From the NCBI GenBank assembly GCA_020722485.1, contig DYKS01000007.1, positions 1-22,586 on the forward strand: a stretch of 22,586 nucleotides of DNA. Reading direction: 5' to 3'. Position 1 is the stretch's first letter. The number at the start of each line of letters is the position of its first letter. The stretch comes from Candidatus Elulimicrobium sp. GTDB taxonomy: Bacteria; Patescibacteriota; Minisyncoccia; Moranbacterales; UBA9337. Position numbers and translations under genes: made by a program. The notes below the pieces were generated by a model. It had not been told where the DNA came from and did not search any database. It worked only from the letters and a program-made list of their open reading frames with translations. Positions 1-8,738 of this stretch are shown piece after piece.

Positions 1-100
1 CGGAATCTACGCGCGATAAAAAGACTGGATTTCCGCCTGCGATGAAATGACAAAAAACGCGGAAATGATAATAGAAATGCGGGAATAATAAATAGAAATA
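1..100. repeat. Decayed intergenic palindromic repeat at left edge
   Basis: The first ~100 bases carry several imperfect GGAAAT/GGGAAT and TTTCCGC units (for example GGATTTCCGCCTGCGATGAA). They resemble the widespread dispersed intergenic palindrome family of the type GGATTCCCGC...GCGGGAATGA. The copy is degenerate, with G-to-A-like changes that break the pairing. The segment beginning CGGAATCTACGCG also resembles 16436-16458 near the CIRCE site. No ORF of note is present. The assignment to a repeat family is inference. Confidence 0.35.
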
Positions 101-185
101 ATTAGCTGAAAATGTAAATAGCGCTGTGAAATCTAATAATTTGTGTTATATTATTGATGATATTGTCAAATAACTCTGATTTTTT

Positions 186-1841
186 ATGCCATCATTTTTT
201 CAAAATTTTGTCAAGAGGACATCTCTTACTTCGGACTTCTCTCAAAGGGAAAATGGGATAAAAGAGTGGCTTATTTTAGTCAATATTTTGCTGGTTTTCT
301 TTTTGATTTTACTTTTCAATACGGGCATTTTGCCGTTTCAAAATTGGGGGAACTTTGGATTTTTCTCCGTTATAGTTTTTATTTTAACTCTTTACCGTCC
401 ATGGTGGGGCTTTTTGTTTTTCATCGGAACGATAATGTTGGAAAATATAAATTTAGCGCCAGAAACTATTGGAATTGAAATCAGGCCGTATCAATTTTTT
501 GGTTCGCTTACGATTTTAGCGGTTTTGGTTAGAATATTATTCGGAAAACTTGATTTCAAGATTCCGAAATTTTTATGGATTGATTTGATGCCAATCCTTT
601 TCTGTTTTGCCGGGTTCGTCAGCGCTTTGGGAGCGGAGGATAAAATTTTGGCGTTTAAACAATCCGTCATTATCGCCAGTTTTGTCGCGTTATATTTTTT
701 AACGCGAATTTTTATTCAAAGTTTGGATGATATCAAAAAAATTCTACCATTTTTTTTAAGTTCGTCTTTTGTAATTGTGTTGTATGGAATTTGGCAAAAC
801 TGGCAGTTTCTTCACAATGGCAATTATTTTGAAATTATGCCCGGACGTCCTAACGCTACTTTCGCGGAAGCGGACTGGCTGGGAATATTTTTGGCGCTGG
901 TATTGAGCGTGGCTTACAGTCTCGTGTTTAATAATTTTAAATTTAAAATTTTAGATAAAGGAAAAAGAAAAAATTTATTACTGATTACTGGTTACTGGTT
1001 GTTAATTATTATGGTATTTATTTTAACAATTTTAACCGTCAGCCGCTCCGCTTGGTTGGGGGCGGGGGTGGTTAGCGGATTATATTTAGTATTTTGTATT
1101 TGGGAATATTTCAGAAAAAAAGATTTTAAAATTCTGCAAATTCCTATTTTTGCGGGGATAGCGTTTTTATTAGCTTTCGCTTTTGTAAAATTCGTTCCGC
1201 TTTCTAATTTTGAACTGGGAAACAGATTACAAAGCGTCGGGTCGGGACTGCAAGAGATAACCGTAAGTTGCGTTCGTGATTTGAAAACTGAAACTCAAGA
1301 TTCAAAACCAAACCGAGAAGAATTGCCGAAAATTATTCGGAATGTTTCTGACTTGGAACGGTATGCTTGTCGGCACATAAATTTGGAAGAAATTGAATCG
1401 GAGAAAAAGGCGGGCAATATTATCGTTAAAGTTTATCGCGAGGATCCCAATGTCAATATTCGCGGCGAAATTTATCAAAAAGCATGGAGAAAAATAAAAG
1501 AGCATCCTTTTTTTGGAATTGGCTGGGGCAATATCGGGAAAATTCTGGGCGTGGGCGAGCGGGGAGAAAGTTTGAACGCGAGCAATATTTTTTTGGAAGT
1601 GTGGCTGGGCGCGGGGGTATTAGGACTGGTTTCATTTACACTGATTTTAGTCGGAATATTTTTGAAAAGCGTTAATTCAATCCGTTGGTCGGCGGAGAAA
1701 AAGCATAATTTAAAAGTATGGAATCTGTTTTTGTTGTTAAGTTTTTTTGCTATTGTTGTTCCCAATTTGTTTAATGCTGGAATTATGTTAGGATTTCTTT
1801 GGTTGTGGTTGGGCGCGACGCAAGCAGAAAGCGATTATTAG
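186..1841 (+). CDS. O-antigen ligase/polymerase-like membrane protein (Wzy/WaaL family)
   Basis: This is a 551-residue polytopic membrane protein with about 10-12 hydrophobic segments between residues 28 and 550. It has the layout of the O-antigen ligase/polymerase superfamily, which joins or polymerises lipid-linked glycans on the outer face of the cytoplasmic membrane. Supporting motifs are GRPNATFAEADWLG (220-233), the arginine motif SRSAWLG (286-292) and, after a large polar loop (about 340-438), the signature HPFFGIGWGN (440-449) followed by a loop and a further helix. The long extracytoplasmic loop before that motif is typical of the family. Glycosyltransferase and LCP genes follow directly, which supports a role in surface polysaccharide assembly. 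Ligase and polymerase activities cannot be told apart by sequence reading. The ATG at 186 has no Shine-Dalgarno site. Confidence 0.8.
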   Translation: MPSFFQNFVKRTSLTSDFSQRENGIKEWLILVNILLVFFLILLFNTGILPFQNWGNFGFFSVIVFILTLYRPWWGFLFFIGTIMLENINLAPETIGIEIRPYQFFGSLTILAVLVRILFGKLDFKIPKFLWIDLMPILFCFAGFVSALGAEDKILAFKQSVIIASFVALYFLTRIFIQSLDDIKKILPFFLSSSFVIVLYGIWQNWQFLHNGNYFEIMPGRPNATFAEADWLGIFLALVLSVAYSLVFNNFKFKILDKGKRKNLLLITGYWLLIIMVFILTILTVSRSAWLGAGVVSGLYLVFCIWEYFRKKDFKILQIPIFAGIAFLLAFAFVKFVPLSNFELGNRLQSVGSGLQEITVSCVRDLKTETQDSKPNREELPKIIRNVSDLERYACRHINLEEIESEKKAGNIIVKVYREDPNVNIRGEIYQKAWRKIKEHPFFGIGWGNIGKILGVGERGESLNASNIFLEVWLGAGVLGLVSFTLILVGIFLKSVNSIRWSAEKKHNLKVWNLFLLLSFFAIVVPNLFNAGIMLGFLWLWLGATQAESDY

Positions 1842-1867
1842 AAATAAGCGCAAGTAACGATAAAAAA

Positions 1868-3037
1868 ATGACCAAAATTGGTATTGATATTCGCAATCTC
1901 GGCAAAAAAAGAACCGGCGACGAAACGGTGTTTTTTAATTTGGTAAAAAATTTGGCGCTGATTATTTCTTCCGAACAAATAAAGGGAATGAAATTTTTGC
2001 TTTTTACCGATATTGCGGATAAACAGAAAATTGAAAAAATCAAAGCCGATTTGAATATTGAAAACAAAAAAAATTTTGAAATCGTTGTTCTGCGAAGCTC
2101 GAACAAATTTATTTGGAATTTATGGACTTTGCCGCATTATTTGCGTAAAAATCCAGTAGATATCTACCATACTCAATACATCACGCCTTTTTTTGTTTCA
2201 CGAAAAACGAAAATTATCACTCATATTCATGATATTTCTTTTCGCGTTTTTTCAAAACTGATAAAAAAAACTGATTGGTTTTTTTTGAAAATTTTAATTC
2301 CAATAAGTCTTCGACGGGCGGATAAAATTATTGCTGTTTCCGAATTTACCAAAAACGAAATTGTCAAATATTACATAGTCGCGCCGGAAAAAATAGCGGT
2401 GATCCCCAACGCTATTAGCGAGGATTTTTTTCTTCCTGTTTCTGCGAAAAAATTGTTAGCGGTTCGTTCTCGTTATAATTTGCCGGATAAATTTATTTTA
2501 TATATGGGAACTTTACAACCGAGAAAAAATATTCCGTTTTTGGTTCGCGCTTTTTCTTTGGCGGCAAATAAACTTTCCGACTATAAATTAGTTTTGGTAG
2601 GTAGTCAGACGGGACATAATTTTGACAAAAAAATTGATCAAGTTATCGCCGAAAATAAAATGAAAGAAAAAGTAATTTTTACCGGTTATATAGATGAGAA
2701 GGATAAAGTCGCTTTTTTTCAATCTGCGCGGATTTTTGTTTTTCCTTCTCTTTATGAAGGATTTGGCATTCCTCTTTTAGAGGCAATGAGTAAAGGAGTT
2801 CCGGTTATCGCTTCCGATATCGCTAGTTTACGGGAAGTCGGCGGTCAAGCGGTTATTTATTTTTCTCCGGATAATGTCGAGGAATTGGCGAAAAAAATAT
2901 TATCTGTTGCGACGGATAAAGATTTAAGAGCAAAAATGGCATTAGCTGGTCAAGAGAGAATTAGGTTTTTTTCGTGGCGTCGTTCAGCGGAAAAATTACT
3001 GGCTGTTTATGAAAAAACGGAGAAAGCAAATCACTAA
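1868..3037 (+). CDS. GT4-family glycosyltransferase (GT-B fold)
   Basis: This 389-residue protein likely transfers a sugar from a nucleotide donor to a lipid-linked or polysaccharide acceptor at the cytoplasmic membrane face. The start is set at ATG 1868 because the conserved N-terminus (MTKIGIDIRNL) begins there; the frame stays open upstream to a TTG at 1799, but that extension overlaps the previous gene and has no family character. The N-terminal acceptor domain contains HIHDISFRVF and ADKIIAVSEFTKNEI. The C-terminal donor domain has LYMGTLQPRKN, LVLVGSQ, VIFTGYI and the retaining-GT EX7E motif in YEGFGIPLLEAM (Glu297 and Glu305). It starts 26 bases after the ligase-like gene and is probably co-transcribed. 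The specific sugar and acceptor are unknown. The GT domain of the fusion at 9756-11141 is a paralogue. Confidence 0.88.
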   Translation: MTKIGIDIRNLGKKRTGDETVFFNLVKNLALIISSEQIKGMKFLLFTDIADKQKIEKIKADLNIENKKNFEIVVLRSSNKFIWNLWTLPHYLRKNPVDIYHTQYITPFFVSRKTKIITHIHDISFRVFSKLIKKTDWFFLKILIPISLRRADKIIAVSEFTKNEIVKYYIVAPEKIAVIPNAISEDFFLPVSAKKLLAVRSRYNLPDKFILYMGTLQPRKNIPFLVRAFSLAANKLSDYKLVLVGSQTGHNFDKKIDQVIAENKMKEKVIFTGYIDEKDKVAFFQSARIFVFPSLYEGFGIPLLEAMSKGVPVIASDIASLREVGGQAVIYFSPDNVEELAKKILSVATDKDLRAKMALAGQERIRFFSWRRSAEKLLAVYEKTEKANH

Positions 3038-3266
3038 TTAAATTCAAGAATCTAAAGCCCTTTTTGAAAATTTTAGAGTAGTAACTTTGTCAAAGTTCGA
3101 TATTTGCCAAGTTATATTTTTAGTTGTATAGTAAAAAAGTGATTTTTAAATTGTTAATTTTAATTATTAACTTTTTTTATAATTAATACTTGAAAAAATT
3201 GAACGAATGATTTTCTATTTCTATTTATAGGTATTTTATAGGTATTAAATTACGACAAACAAAAAA
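3038..3266 (+). promoter_or_regulatory. Intergenic region with candidate promoter and short repeats before the LCP gene
   Basis: This 229-base AT-rich gap has no ORF. It holds a perfect small palindrome AACTTTG-T-CAAAGTT (3083-3097), a candidate promoter TTGAAC (3199-3204), a 17-base spacer and TATTTA (3222-3227), and a perfect 11-base tandem duplication TTATAGGTATT (3225-3235 and 3236-3246) ending 20 bases before the start codon. The duplication creates two overlapping -10-like TATAGG boxes one helical turn apart. The promoter reading is inference from spacing and consensus. Confidence 0.35.
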
Positions 3267-4499
3267 ATGAGAGGATTTTTTCACATTAAAAATTGGGGTT
3301 GGAAAAAAAGGATTTTAATATCAATTTTGGTTGTTTTATTGTTGGCGATTGGGCTGATATTTTGGAAAATCGATAGTATTTTGAACAAAATTTCCGGTGG
3401 TAAATCCAATATTTTTAAAAATATTATTCGAAGTATGCCCGGAGTAAAAAACGAATTGAAGGGGGAGAGTGAGGGAAGAATTAATGTGGCGCTTTTGGGA
3501 ATGCGCGGAGAAAATGTGGATGGTGGCGGTCTTTTGGCTGATACGATAATGATTCTTAGCATAAAACCAGCGGAGAAAAAAGCTTCTTTGGTTTCTGTTC
3601 CGCGCGATTTATATGTAACTGTTCCGGAAACAGACTCTCGACAAAAAATTAACGCTGTTTATTATTACGGAGAAGAAAAAGGAAAAGGGCAAGGAATGGA
3701 AAATATGAAAAAGATTCTGGGAGAAATATCCGGTTTGTCTATTGATTATGCCGTTGCGATTAATTTTGCCGGATTTGAAAGTCTTGTGAACGCGATTGGC
3801 GGCATTGATATCACATTGGATGCTCCCTTTATAGAATCGCAGCAATTTCATGAGCCACATATTTGCGATTCGGCGGTTTTTACTGTTCCCGCTCTTAATG
3901 AAAAAGGACAGCAAATTTACGAATGTAAATACAGTAAGAAACCGCGATCCAGTATGAAAAAAATCATTCCGACAGAGGATCCATATCCGCTTTGCGTGAA
4001 CAAACCGGAAGCAAAAGTCGGTATTTTTAAAGTTATGGCACAGTATCCCCTCTGTTACAACAATAACGAAGAATGCAGTGGCGTGTTCAAGCTTGAAGCG
4101 GGAACGAATCATTTAGATGGCGAGACGGCGCTCTGTTATGCTCGGTCTCGCTATGGGACGACGGATTTTGATCGTGCTAAACGGCAACAAGAAATAATTA
4201 AAATCGTTAAACAAAAACTTATTTCTATGGGAACACTTACTAATTTTACCAAAATAAACGCGCTTTTTGATAGTTTGGACGAAAATGTTCGAACCGATAT
4301 GGATGGTTGGGAGATGAAACGATTTTTCGATCTTTATCAAGAGATCGGAGATATTGCCATTGTTCAAAAAGTATTGGAAAACAGCGATGACGGACTGCTT
4401 TATCATCCAGAAGAATCTTCTCCCGAAGCTGGATATATTCTTCTTCCTCGTGGCGACAATTATGATCATATCAAAGAAATGTTCGCTAATATAATTTAG
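3267..4499 (+). CDS. LytR-CpsA-Psr (LCP) family glycopolymer transferase with cysteine-rich insertion
   Basis: The 410-residue protein has one N-terminal membrane helix (about 15-34) and an extracytoplasmic LCP domain. LCP enzymes move glycopolymers from polyprenyl-pyrophosphate carriers onto the cell wall or surface. Family motifs visible are LLADTIMILSI (89-99), SVPRDLYV (110-117), KINAVYYYG (127-135), YAVAINFAGFESLVNAIGGI (161-180) and the arginine-rich YARSRYGTTDFDRAKRQQ (291-308). Between the first half and the last motif there is an insertion of roughly 80 residues (about 190-272) holding Cys200, Cys220, Cys243, Cys263 and Cys270, with Cys290 just beyond. This is larger than in textbook LCP proteins and could be disulfide-bonded outside the membrane. 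Flanking glycosyltransferases fit a role in attaching the glycan they make. Confidence 0.88.
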   Translation: MRGFFHIKNWGWKKRILISILVVLLLAIGLIFWKIDSILNKISGGKSNIFKNIIRSMPGVKNELKGESEGRINVALLGMRGENVDGGGLLADTIMILSIKPAEKKASLVSVPRDLYVTVPETDSRQKINAVYYYGEEKGKGQGMENMKKILGEISGLSIDYAVAINFAGFESLVNAIGGIDITLDAPFIESQQFHEPHICDSAVFTVPALNEKGQQIYECKYSKKPRSSMKKIIPTEDPYPLCVNKPEAKVGIFKVMAQYPLCYNNNEECSGVFKLEAGTNHLDGETALCYARSRYGTTDFDRAKRQQEIIKIVKQKLISMGTLTNFTKINALFDSLDENVRTDMDGWEMKRFFDLYQEIGDIAIVQKVLENSDDGLLYHPEESSPEAGYILLPRGDNYDHIKEMFANII

Positions 4500-4525
4500 A
4501 AGTAAAAAATATTTCTTTTACATTT

Positions 4526-5338
4526 ATGCTTGTTTCCATAGCCGTCAATAATTATAAAAACCCGGAGTTATTGCGACTTTGCTTGAATTCCATTAAAGAG
4601 AATTATAAAAGAACGGATTACGAAATCATTGTTGCCAATTCCGCTACCGAAGAAGACACGGAAATGATGATGCGAGAAGATTTTCCAGAAGTAAGATTTT
4701 TTCCTTTTAAAGAAAATGTCGGTTTTCAAACACTGGTAAAAAAAGGCATAGAAGAAAGTCGCGGTGATTATATTTTTATTATTAACGGAGATATTTTACT
4801 CAATCCAGGCTCTTTGGAAAAAATGTTGGATTATTTAACGACTCATCCGGATGTAGGTTTGCTTGGTCCTCAATTGTTGAATTTTAACGGCACTTTTCAA
4901 GTTTCTCGCTTTCGTTTTTATCGTCCGCTCACTATTGTTTATCGTCGCACTTTTTTGAATAAATTTAAATTTGCTCAAAAACATCTGGATTGGTTTTTGA
5001 TGAAAGACTATGATAATCGCGATTTACGTGAAGTGGATTGGTTAATGGGTTCGGCGCTTTTGTTTTCTCGCGAGAATTTTCAAAAAGTTGGTTTTATGGA
5101 TCCGCGTTTTTTTATGTATATGGAAGATGTGGATTGGTGTCGTCGTTTTTGGGAAAAAGGATTGAAGGTAGTTTATTATCCTCAAGCGACAATGCGTCAT
5201 TATCATGGAAAAGGTAGTGCTAAGGGCGGTTTTTGGAATTCTATTTTTTTTAATCGACTTACTTGGACGCATATTTTTAGCGCGATAAAATATTTTTGGA
5301 AATACACAGGAAAGCCAAATCCGCGAGAAAATGTTTAA
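4526..5338 (+). CDS. GT2-family glycosyltransferase (rhamnosyltransferase-like)
   Basis: This 270-residue GT-A-fold enzyme lies 26 bases after the LCP gene. The N-terminus MLVSIAVNNYKNPELL and the following FKENVGF are typical of WbbL/rhamnosyltransferase-like GT2 proteins. The metal- and nucleotide-binding DXD position reads NGD (87-89). The catalytic-base region is YMEDVDWCRRFWEKG (198-212), with Glu200 and Asp201, followed by the usual histidine motif MRHYHGKGS (224-232). The C-terminal helices look amphipathic rather than transmembrane, so it is probably a soluble or peripheral enzyme acting on a lipid-linked acceptor. The donor sugar cannot be read from the sequence; the rhamnosyl label is by resemblance only. 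No Shine-Dalgarno site precedes the ATG. Confidence 0.87.
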   Translation: MLVSIAVNNYKNPELLRLCLNSIKENYKRTDYEIIVANSATEEDTEMMMREDFPEVRFFPFKENVGFQTLVKKGIEESRGDYIFIINGDILLNPGSLEKMLDYLTTHPDVGLLGPQLLNFNGTFQVSRFRFYRPLTIVYRRTFLNKFKFAQKHLDWFLMKDYDNRDLREVDWLMGSALLFSRENFQKVGFMDPRFFMYMEDVDWCRRFWEKGLKVVYYPQATMRHYHGKGSAKGGFWNSIFFNRLTWTHIFSAIKYFWKYTGKPNPRENV

Positions 5339-5410
5339 ATTTATTTAAAATTTTTAGAGTGAGAAATAAATTGCTTTATACAAAATCTGTAAAATATTTT
5401 TTAATTAAAA

Positions 5411-6691
5411 ATGAACGAACAAGAATCGAACAAAGAAATTCAGTTAAACGAAAAAGGACGAAATCGCTCCGTTTTTTATCATTTTTATTTTAACTTGATC
5501 TTTGTTTTTTTATTGGCGTCCGGTTTTTTCTTTTTGGGTTTTTTTAATGGCAAGAAGCAAGTTGAAAAAGAAAATATTTCTTTAAATAAAGAGGAGTTTT
5601 TTCTTAGTAAAAATAATATTCCTTCCGCTGACGCGACGCTTTTTTGGAAGGCTTGGGATACATTGCGGGAAAAATATGTGGACGCGAACAAATTGGACGA
5701 GAAAAAACTTTTTTATGGAGCGATCAAGGGAATGGTAGATTCGGTCGGCGATCCATATACTTTGTTTTTTGATCCGGAAGAAAACAAAGAATTTTCGCAA
5801 GAAATTTCCGGCAGTTTTGAGGGTATTGGAGCGGAACTGGGAATAAAAAAAGGAATGCTTACGATAATTAGTCCTTTGCAAAATTCGCCGGCGCAAAAAG
5901 CGGGTCTTTTACCCGGAGACAAAATCATTAAAATCAATGGAGAAATCGCGTCTGAAATGACCATTGATGAAGCGGTGGAAAAAATTAGGGGACCGAAAAA
6001 CACTGAAGTTAAATTGACTATTTTTCGCAATGGCGATGAGAAAAGCAAAGAAATTACGGTGATCAGGGATACCATAGAAGTCAAAAGTATTGAGTGGGAA
6101 ATGAAAACAGGAGAAATCGCTTATGTAAAAATTATTCGTTTTGAAGAGCAGGATACGGAGCGAGAATTTAAAAAAGCAATCGCGGAAATTTTAACTCATA
6201 AACCAAAAGGTTTAATTTTAGATTTGCGCAATAATCCGGGCGGTTATTTGGCAACGGCGACGAATATTGCTAATTGGATGGTGCCAAAAGGGAAAATAGT
6301 GGTTATTGAAGAGGATAGCGCTAAAAATCAAGAGAAAATTTTAACCGAAGGCGGAGATATTTTAAGTTATTTGCCAACTATGGTTTTGATTAATAAAGGG
6401 AGCGCCAGCGCTTCGGAAATTTTAGCGGCAACGTTGCGAGATAATAGAGATAATGTCAGAATTTTGGGAGAAAAATCGTTTGGAAAAGGATCCGTGCAGG
6501 AATTTATTAATTTACCCCAGAAGACGGCGATTAAAGTAACAGTTGCCGAGTGGTTAACGCCTTCCGGCAAACGAATTAATAATGAAGGAATAATGCCGGA
6601 TATTGAAGTAGAACTTACTTATGAAGACTATGAAAACAATCGTGATCCCCAATTGGATAAAGCGTTAGAAATAATAAAGCAAATATTTTAA
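5411..6691 (+). CDS. ctpA: S41 carboxy-terminal processing peptidase (CtpA/Tsp type)
   Basis: This is a 426-residue membrane-anchored serine protease that cleaves proteins outside the cytoplasmic membrane from their C-termini. It has one N-terminal membrane helix (about 27-46), then the S41 N-terminal region (DPYTLFFDPEE), a PDZ domain (about 130-215, with SPAQKAGLLPGDKIIKING) and the protease core. The catalytic Ser/Lys pair is visible: Ser333 in GSASASEI (330-337) and Lys359 in SFGKGSVQ. The oxyanion region LILDLRNNPGG is also present. Length and domain order match the family. It sits 72 bases after the GT2 gene and before rplU's own promoter, so it could share the upstream transcript. Its substrate is unknown. 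Confidence 0.93.
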   Translation: MNEQESNKEIQLNEKGRNRSVFYHFYFNLIFVFLLASGFFFLGFFNGKKQVEKENISLNKEEFFLSKNNIPSADATLFWKAWDTLREKYVDANKLDEKKLFYGAIKGMVDSVGDPYTLFFDPEENKEFSQEISGSFEGIGAELGIKKGMLTIISPLQNSPAQKAGLLPGDKIIKINGEIASEMTIDEAVEKIRGPKNTEVKLTIFRNGDEKSKEITVIRDTIEVKSIEWEMKTGEIAYVKIIRFEEQDTEREFKKAIAEILTHKPKGLILDLRNNPGGYLATATNIANWMVPKGKIVVIEEDSAKNQEKILTEGGDILSYLPTMVLINKGSASASEILAATLRDNRDNVRILGEKSFGKGSVQEFINLPQKTAIKVTVAEWLTPSGKRINNEGIMPDIEVELTYEDYENNRDPQLDKALEIIKQIF

Positions 6692-6701
6692 AATTTAACT
6701 A

Positions 6702-6730
6702 TTGACTTTTAGAGTCAAAAAGTATAGGAT
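6702..6730 (+). promoter_or_regulatory. Promoter for rplU
   Basis: TTGACT (6702-6707) and TAGGAT (6725-6730) are separated by exactly 17 bases, about 70 bases before the rplU start. The leader that follows contains a weak bulged stem (TTTCGC near 6767 with GCGAGAAA near 6783). This could be an r-protein autoregulatory leader, but the pairing is too weak to claim one. Confidence 0.55.
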
Positions 6731-6803
6731 AAGTTTTGTAATTTTGGAATTTAATTTGATGAAAATTTCGCTCCTGAAAGGCGCGAGAAATCTGTAAAAA
6801 TTT

Positions 6804-7115
6804 ATGTTAGCGATTATTAAAACCGGAGGCAAACAATATAAAGTAGAAAAAGGCGACAAAATCAAAATAGAAAAATTAGAAGGCACTGAAGGAGAAAAAA
6901 TTTCTTTCGCGGAGGTTTTGTTTGTGGGTGATGAGAACCAAGTTAAAATTGGAACCCCTTTTTTAAAAGGTGTGATCGTGGAAGGAAAAATATTAAAACA
7001 AAGTAAAAATAAAAAAGTGTGGGGTATCAAACATAAACCTAAGAAAAGATATAAAGTTAAGTTTGGGCACCGTCAGCCTTTTACCGAAGTGGAAATTACC
7101 GAGATTAAAAGTTAA
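6804..7115 (+). CDS. rplU: 50S ribosomal protein L21 (bL21)
   Basis: This 103-residue protein matches bL21 over its full length, with the opening MLAIIKTGGKQYKVEKGDKI, the central GTPFLKGV and the basic tail GIKHKPKKRYKVKFGHRQPF that ends in VEITEIKS. It binds 23S rRNA in the large subunit. In most bacteria rpmA (L27) is the next gene. Here the gene stands alone, with its own promoter upstream and a strong terminator 33 bases downstream, and L27 is not encoded anywhere in the window. The ATG has no Shine-Dalgarno site. Confidence 0.96.
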   Translation: MLAIIKTGGKQYKVEKGDKIKIEKLEGTEGEKISFAEVLFVGDENQVKIGTPFLKGVIVEGKILKQSKNKKVWGIKHKPKKRYKVKFGHRQPFTEVEITEIKS

Positions 7116-7148
7116 ATTCTTTCTTGATAAAATTTGATTTTATAAATT

Positions 7149-7186
7149 AAAAACAACCATGATGATCGTGTCAGATGGTTGTTTTT
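7149..7186. terminator. Bidirectional terminator between rplU and cysS
   Basis: A perfect 12-base stem AAAAACAACCAT / ATGGTTGTTTTT encloses a 14-base loop. It has a T-run on the + strand and an A-run on the left that becomes a T-run on the minus strand. It sits between two convergent genes and can serve both rplU (+) and cysS (-). Confidence 0.85.
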
Positions 7187-7286
7187 ATTGTTTAAAATAT
7201 ATAAAATTATTATAAATTGTTAAAGATTGAAATGTTATTCGCGAAAAAAATGTAAATAAAGCTAATAAACATTGCGTCGGAATCGT

Positions 7287-8717
7287 TTATTTTCTTTTTA
7301 AAATATATCCAGAAGGATTATCTTCTATGAGCCAGCCTTTTGCTTCTATTTCTTTTCTGATTTCATCAGCGCGCGCGAAATCTTTTTGGTCGCGGGTTTC
7401 TTTTCGTTTTTCCGCCATAATTTTGATTTCTTGAGGAATTTCTGTTGCGGGTAAAAATAATCCAAAAACCCGATTCATCTTTTGCCACAAATTTAAAATG
7501 TTTTTAGCTTCGGTTGGATTTATTTTTTTCTCCGATATTAATTTATTGGTTTCTGTAATTAATTCATATAAAATCGTTAGAGCCAAAGGCGTGTTGAGAT
7601 CGTCATTTAACACTGATTCAAATTTTTCTTGAAATTTTTTTATTGGAAAAGAGGCAGTTGATGTTTCTGTCTTTTTTTCTTTGGCTAAATTTTCCAAATC
7701 GCGAATGAAATCAGTAATTTTTCTTAAATTTTTTTTGGCTTGTTCCATCGCTTGCCAAGTGAAATTAAGTGGAGATCGATAGTGAGAGGAAAGAAGCAAA
7801 AGACGCAACTCCATCGGAGAAAATCCCTTTTTTTCAATATCTTCCAAGGTATAAAAATTTCCTTTGGATTTGCTCATTTTTTCTCCGTCTACCAAAAGAT
7901 GGCGAGTGTGCACCCAGAAATTGACAAATTTCTTGCCGGTAAAACATTGCGACTGAGCAATCTCCGCTTCATGGTGAGGAAAAATATTGTCTTCTCCGCC
8001 GGTATGAATATCTATGGTTTCTCCTAAATATTCGGTGCTCATCGCGCTACACTCAATGTGCCAGCCGGGATAACCTTCTCCCCATGGCGATGTCCAACGC
8101 ATTAAGTGCTTTTTAGGCGCTTTGAGCCAAAGAGCGAAATCCCAGGGATTTTTTTTGTCCGGATGGGCATCTAGGCGCGCTCCAATTTTAAGTTTTTCTA
8201 ACGTATTTCCGGAGAGCAGACCGTATTCGGGAAATTTAGCGATGTCAAAAAAAACATTGCCGTTTTTAACATAAGCATAGCCCTTATTTATAAGAATCTC
8301 GATAATCTTAATCATCTGATTGATATGGGCGGTAGCTTTGGGAAAATAGTGCGCCGGCAGAATGTTCATTTTTTCTTCAGTGGCGTGAAAATAATTTTCG
8401 TAAAACTTGGCGATTTCACGCGGAGTTTTTTTTTCCGCCAGCGCTTTCTTCAAAAGTTTGTCTTCGCCTGAATCAGCTTGCGCGATGTCGTCTTGGGTTA
8501 AATGTCCAACATCGGTAATATTTTTAATCATTCGTGTTTCAAACCCGAGATATTCTAAATAACGTCGCAAAATATCAACGGTTAAATAAGAACGAATATT
8601 ACCGATATGAATATAATCATAAACCGTTGGACCGCAAACATACATTCCAACTTTTCCAGTGTTAATTGATCGAAATTTTTCTTTACGGTGTGATAAAGTA
8701 TTATATAAATTCAACAT
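7287..8717 (-). CDS. cysS: Cysteinyl-tRNA synthetase
   Basis: The 476-residue class I aminoacyl-tRNA synthetase charges tRNA-Cys with cysteine. The HIGH signature reads HIGN (37-40) in VCGPTVYDYIHIGNIRSY, and KMSKS is intact at 280-284 (GEKMSKSKGNFYTL). The zinc site expected for CysRS is present: Cys28, Cys223 (WHIECSAMS), His248 and Glu252 (FPHHEAEIAQS). The C-terminal DALR and anticodon-binding regions (about 320-476) are complete, so length and architecture are standard. It begins 21 bases downstream of the corA-like gene on the same strand, so the two probably form one transcript. No Shine-Dalgarno site is visible. Confidence 0.97.
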   Translation of the reverse strand: MLNLYNTLSHRKEKFRSINTGKVGMYVCGPTVYDYIHIGNIRSYLTVDILRRYLEYLGFETRMIKNITDVGHLTQDDIAQADSGEDKLLKKALAEKKTPREIAKFYENYFHATEEKMNILPAHYFPKATAHINQMIKIIEILINKGYAYVKNGNVFFDIAKFPEYGLLSGNTLEKLKIGARLDAHPDKKNPWDFALWLKAPKKHLMRWTSPWGEGYPGWHIECSAMSTEYLGETIDIHTGGEDNIFPHHEAEIAQSQCFTGKKFVNFWVHTRHLLVDGEKMSKSKGNFYTLEDIEKKGFSPMELRLLLLSSHYRSPLNFTWQAMEQAKKNLRKITDFIRDLENLAKEKKTETSTASFPIKKFQEKFESVLNDDLNTPLALTILYELITETNKLISEKKINPTEAKNILNLWQKMNRVFGLFLPATEIPQEIKIMAEKRKETRDQKDFARADEIRKEIEAKGWLIEDNPSGYILKRK

Positions 8718-8738
8718 AAATTTTTTTCTGCGTTATTT

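Noticed and set aside
1799..1867. Longer start (TTG) for the first GT4 gene
   Set aside because: The 23 added residues overlap the upstream gene and precede the conserved GT start; ATG 1868 fits better.
3609..4112. Long antisense ORF inside the LCP gene (and similar shadows over other genes)
   Set aside because: It mirrors the coding strand of a well-supported gene and has no domain features or start signals of its own.
6750..6800. L21 autoregulatory leader RNA
   Set aside because: Only a short bulged stem is visible, insufficient for the known L21 leader structure.
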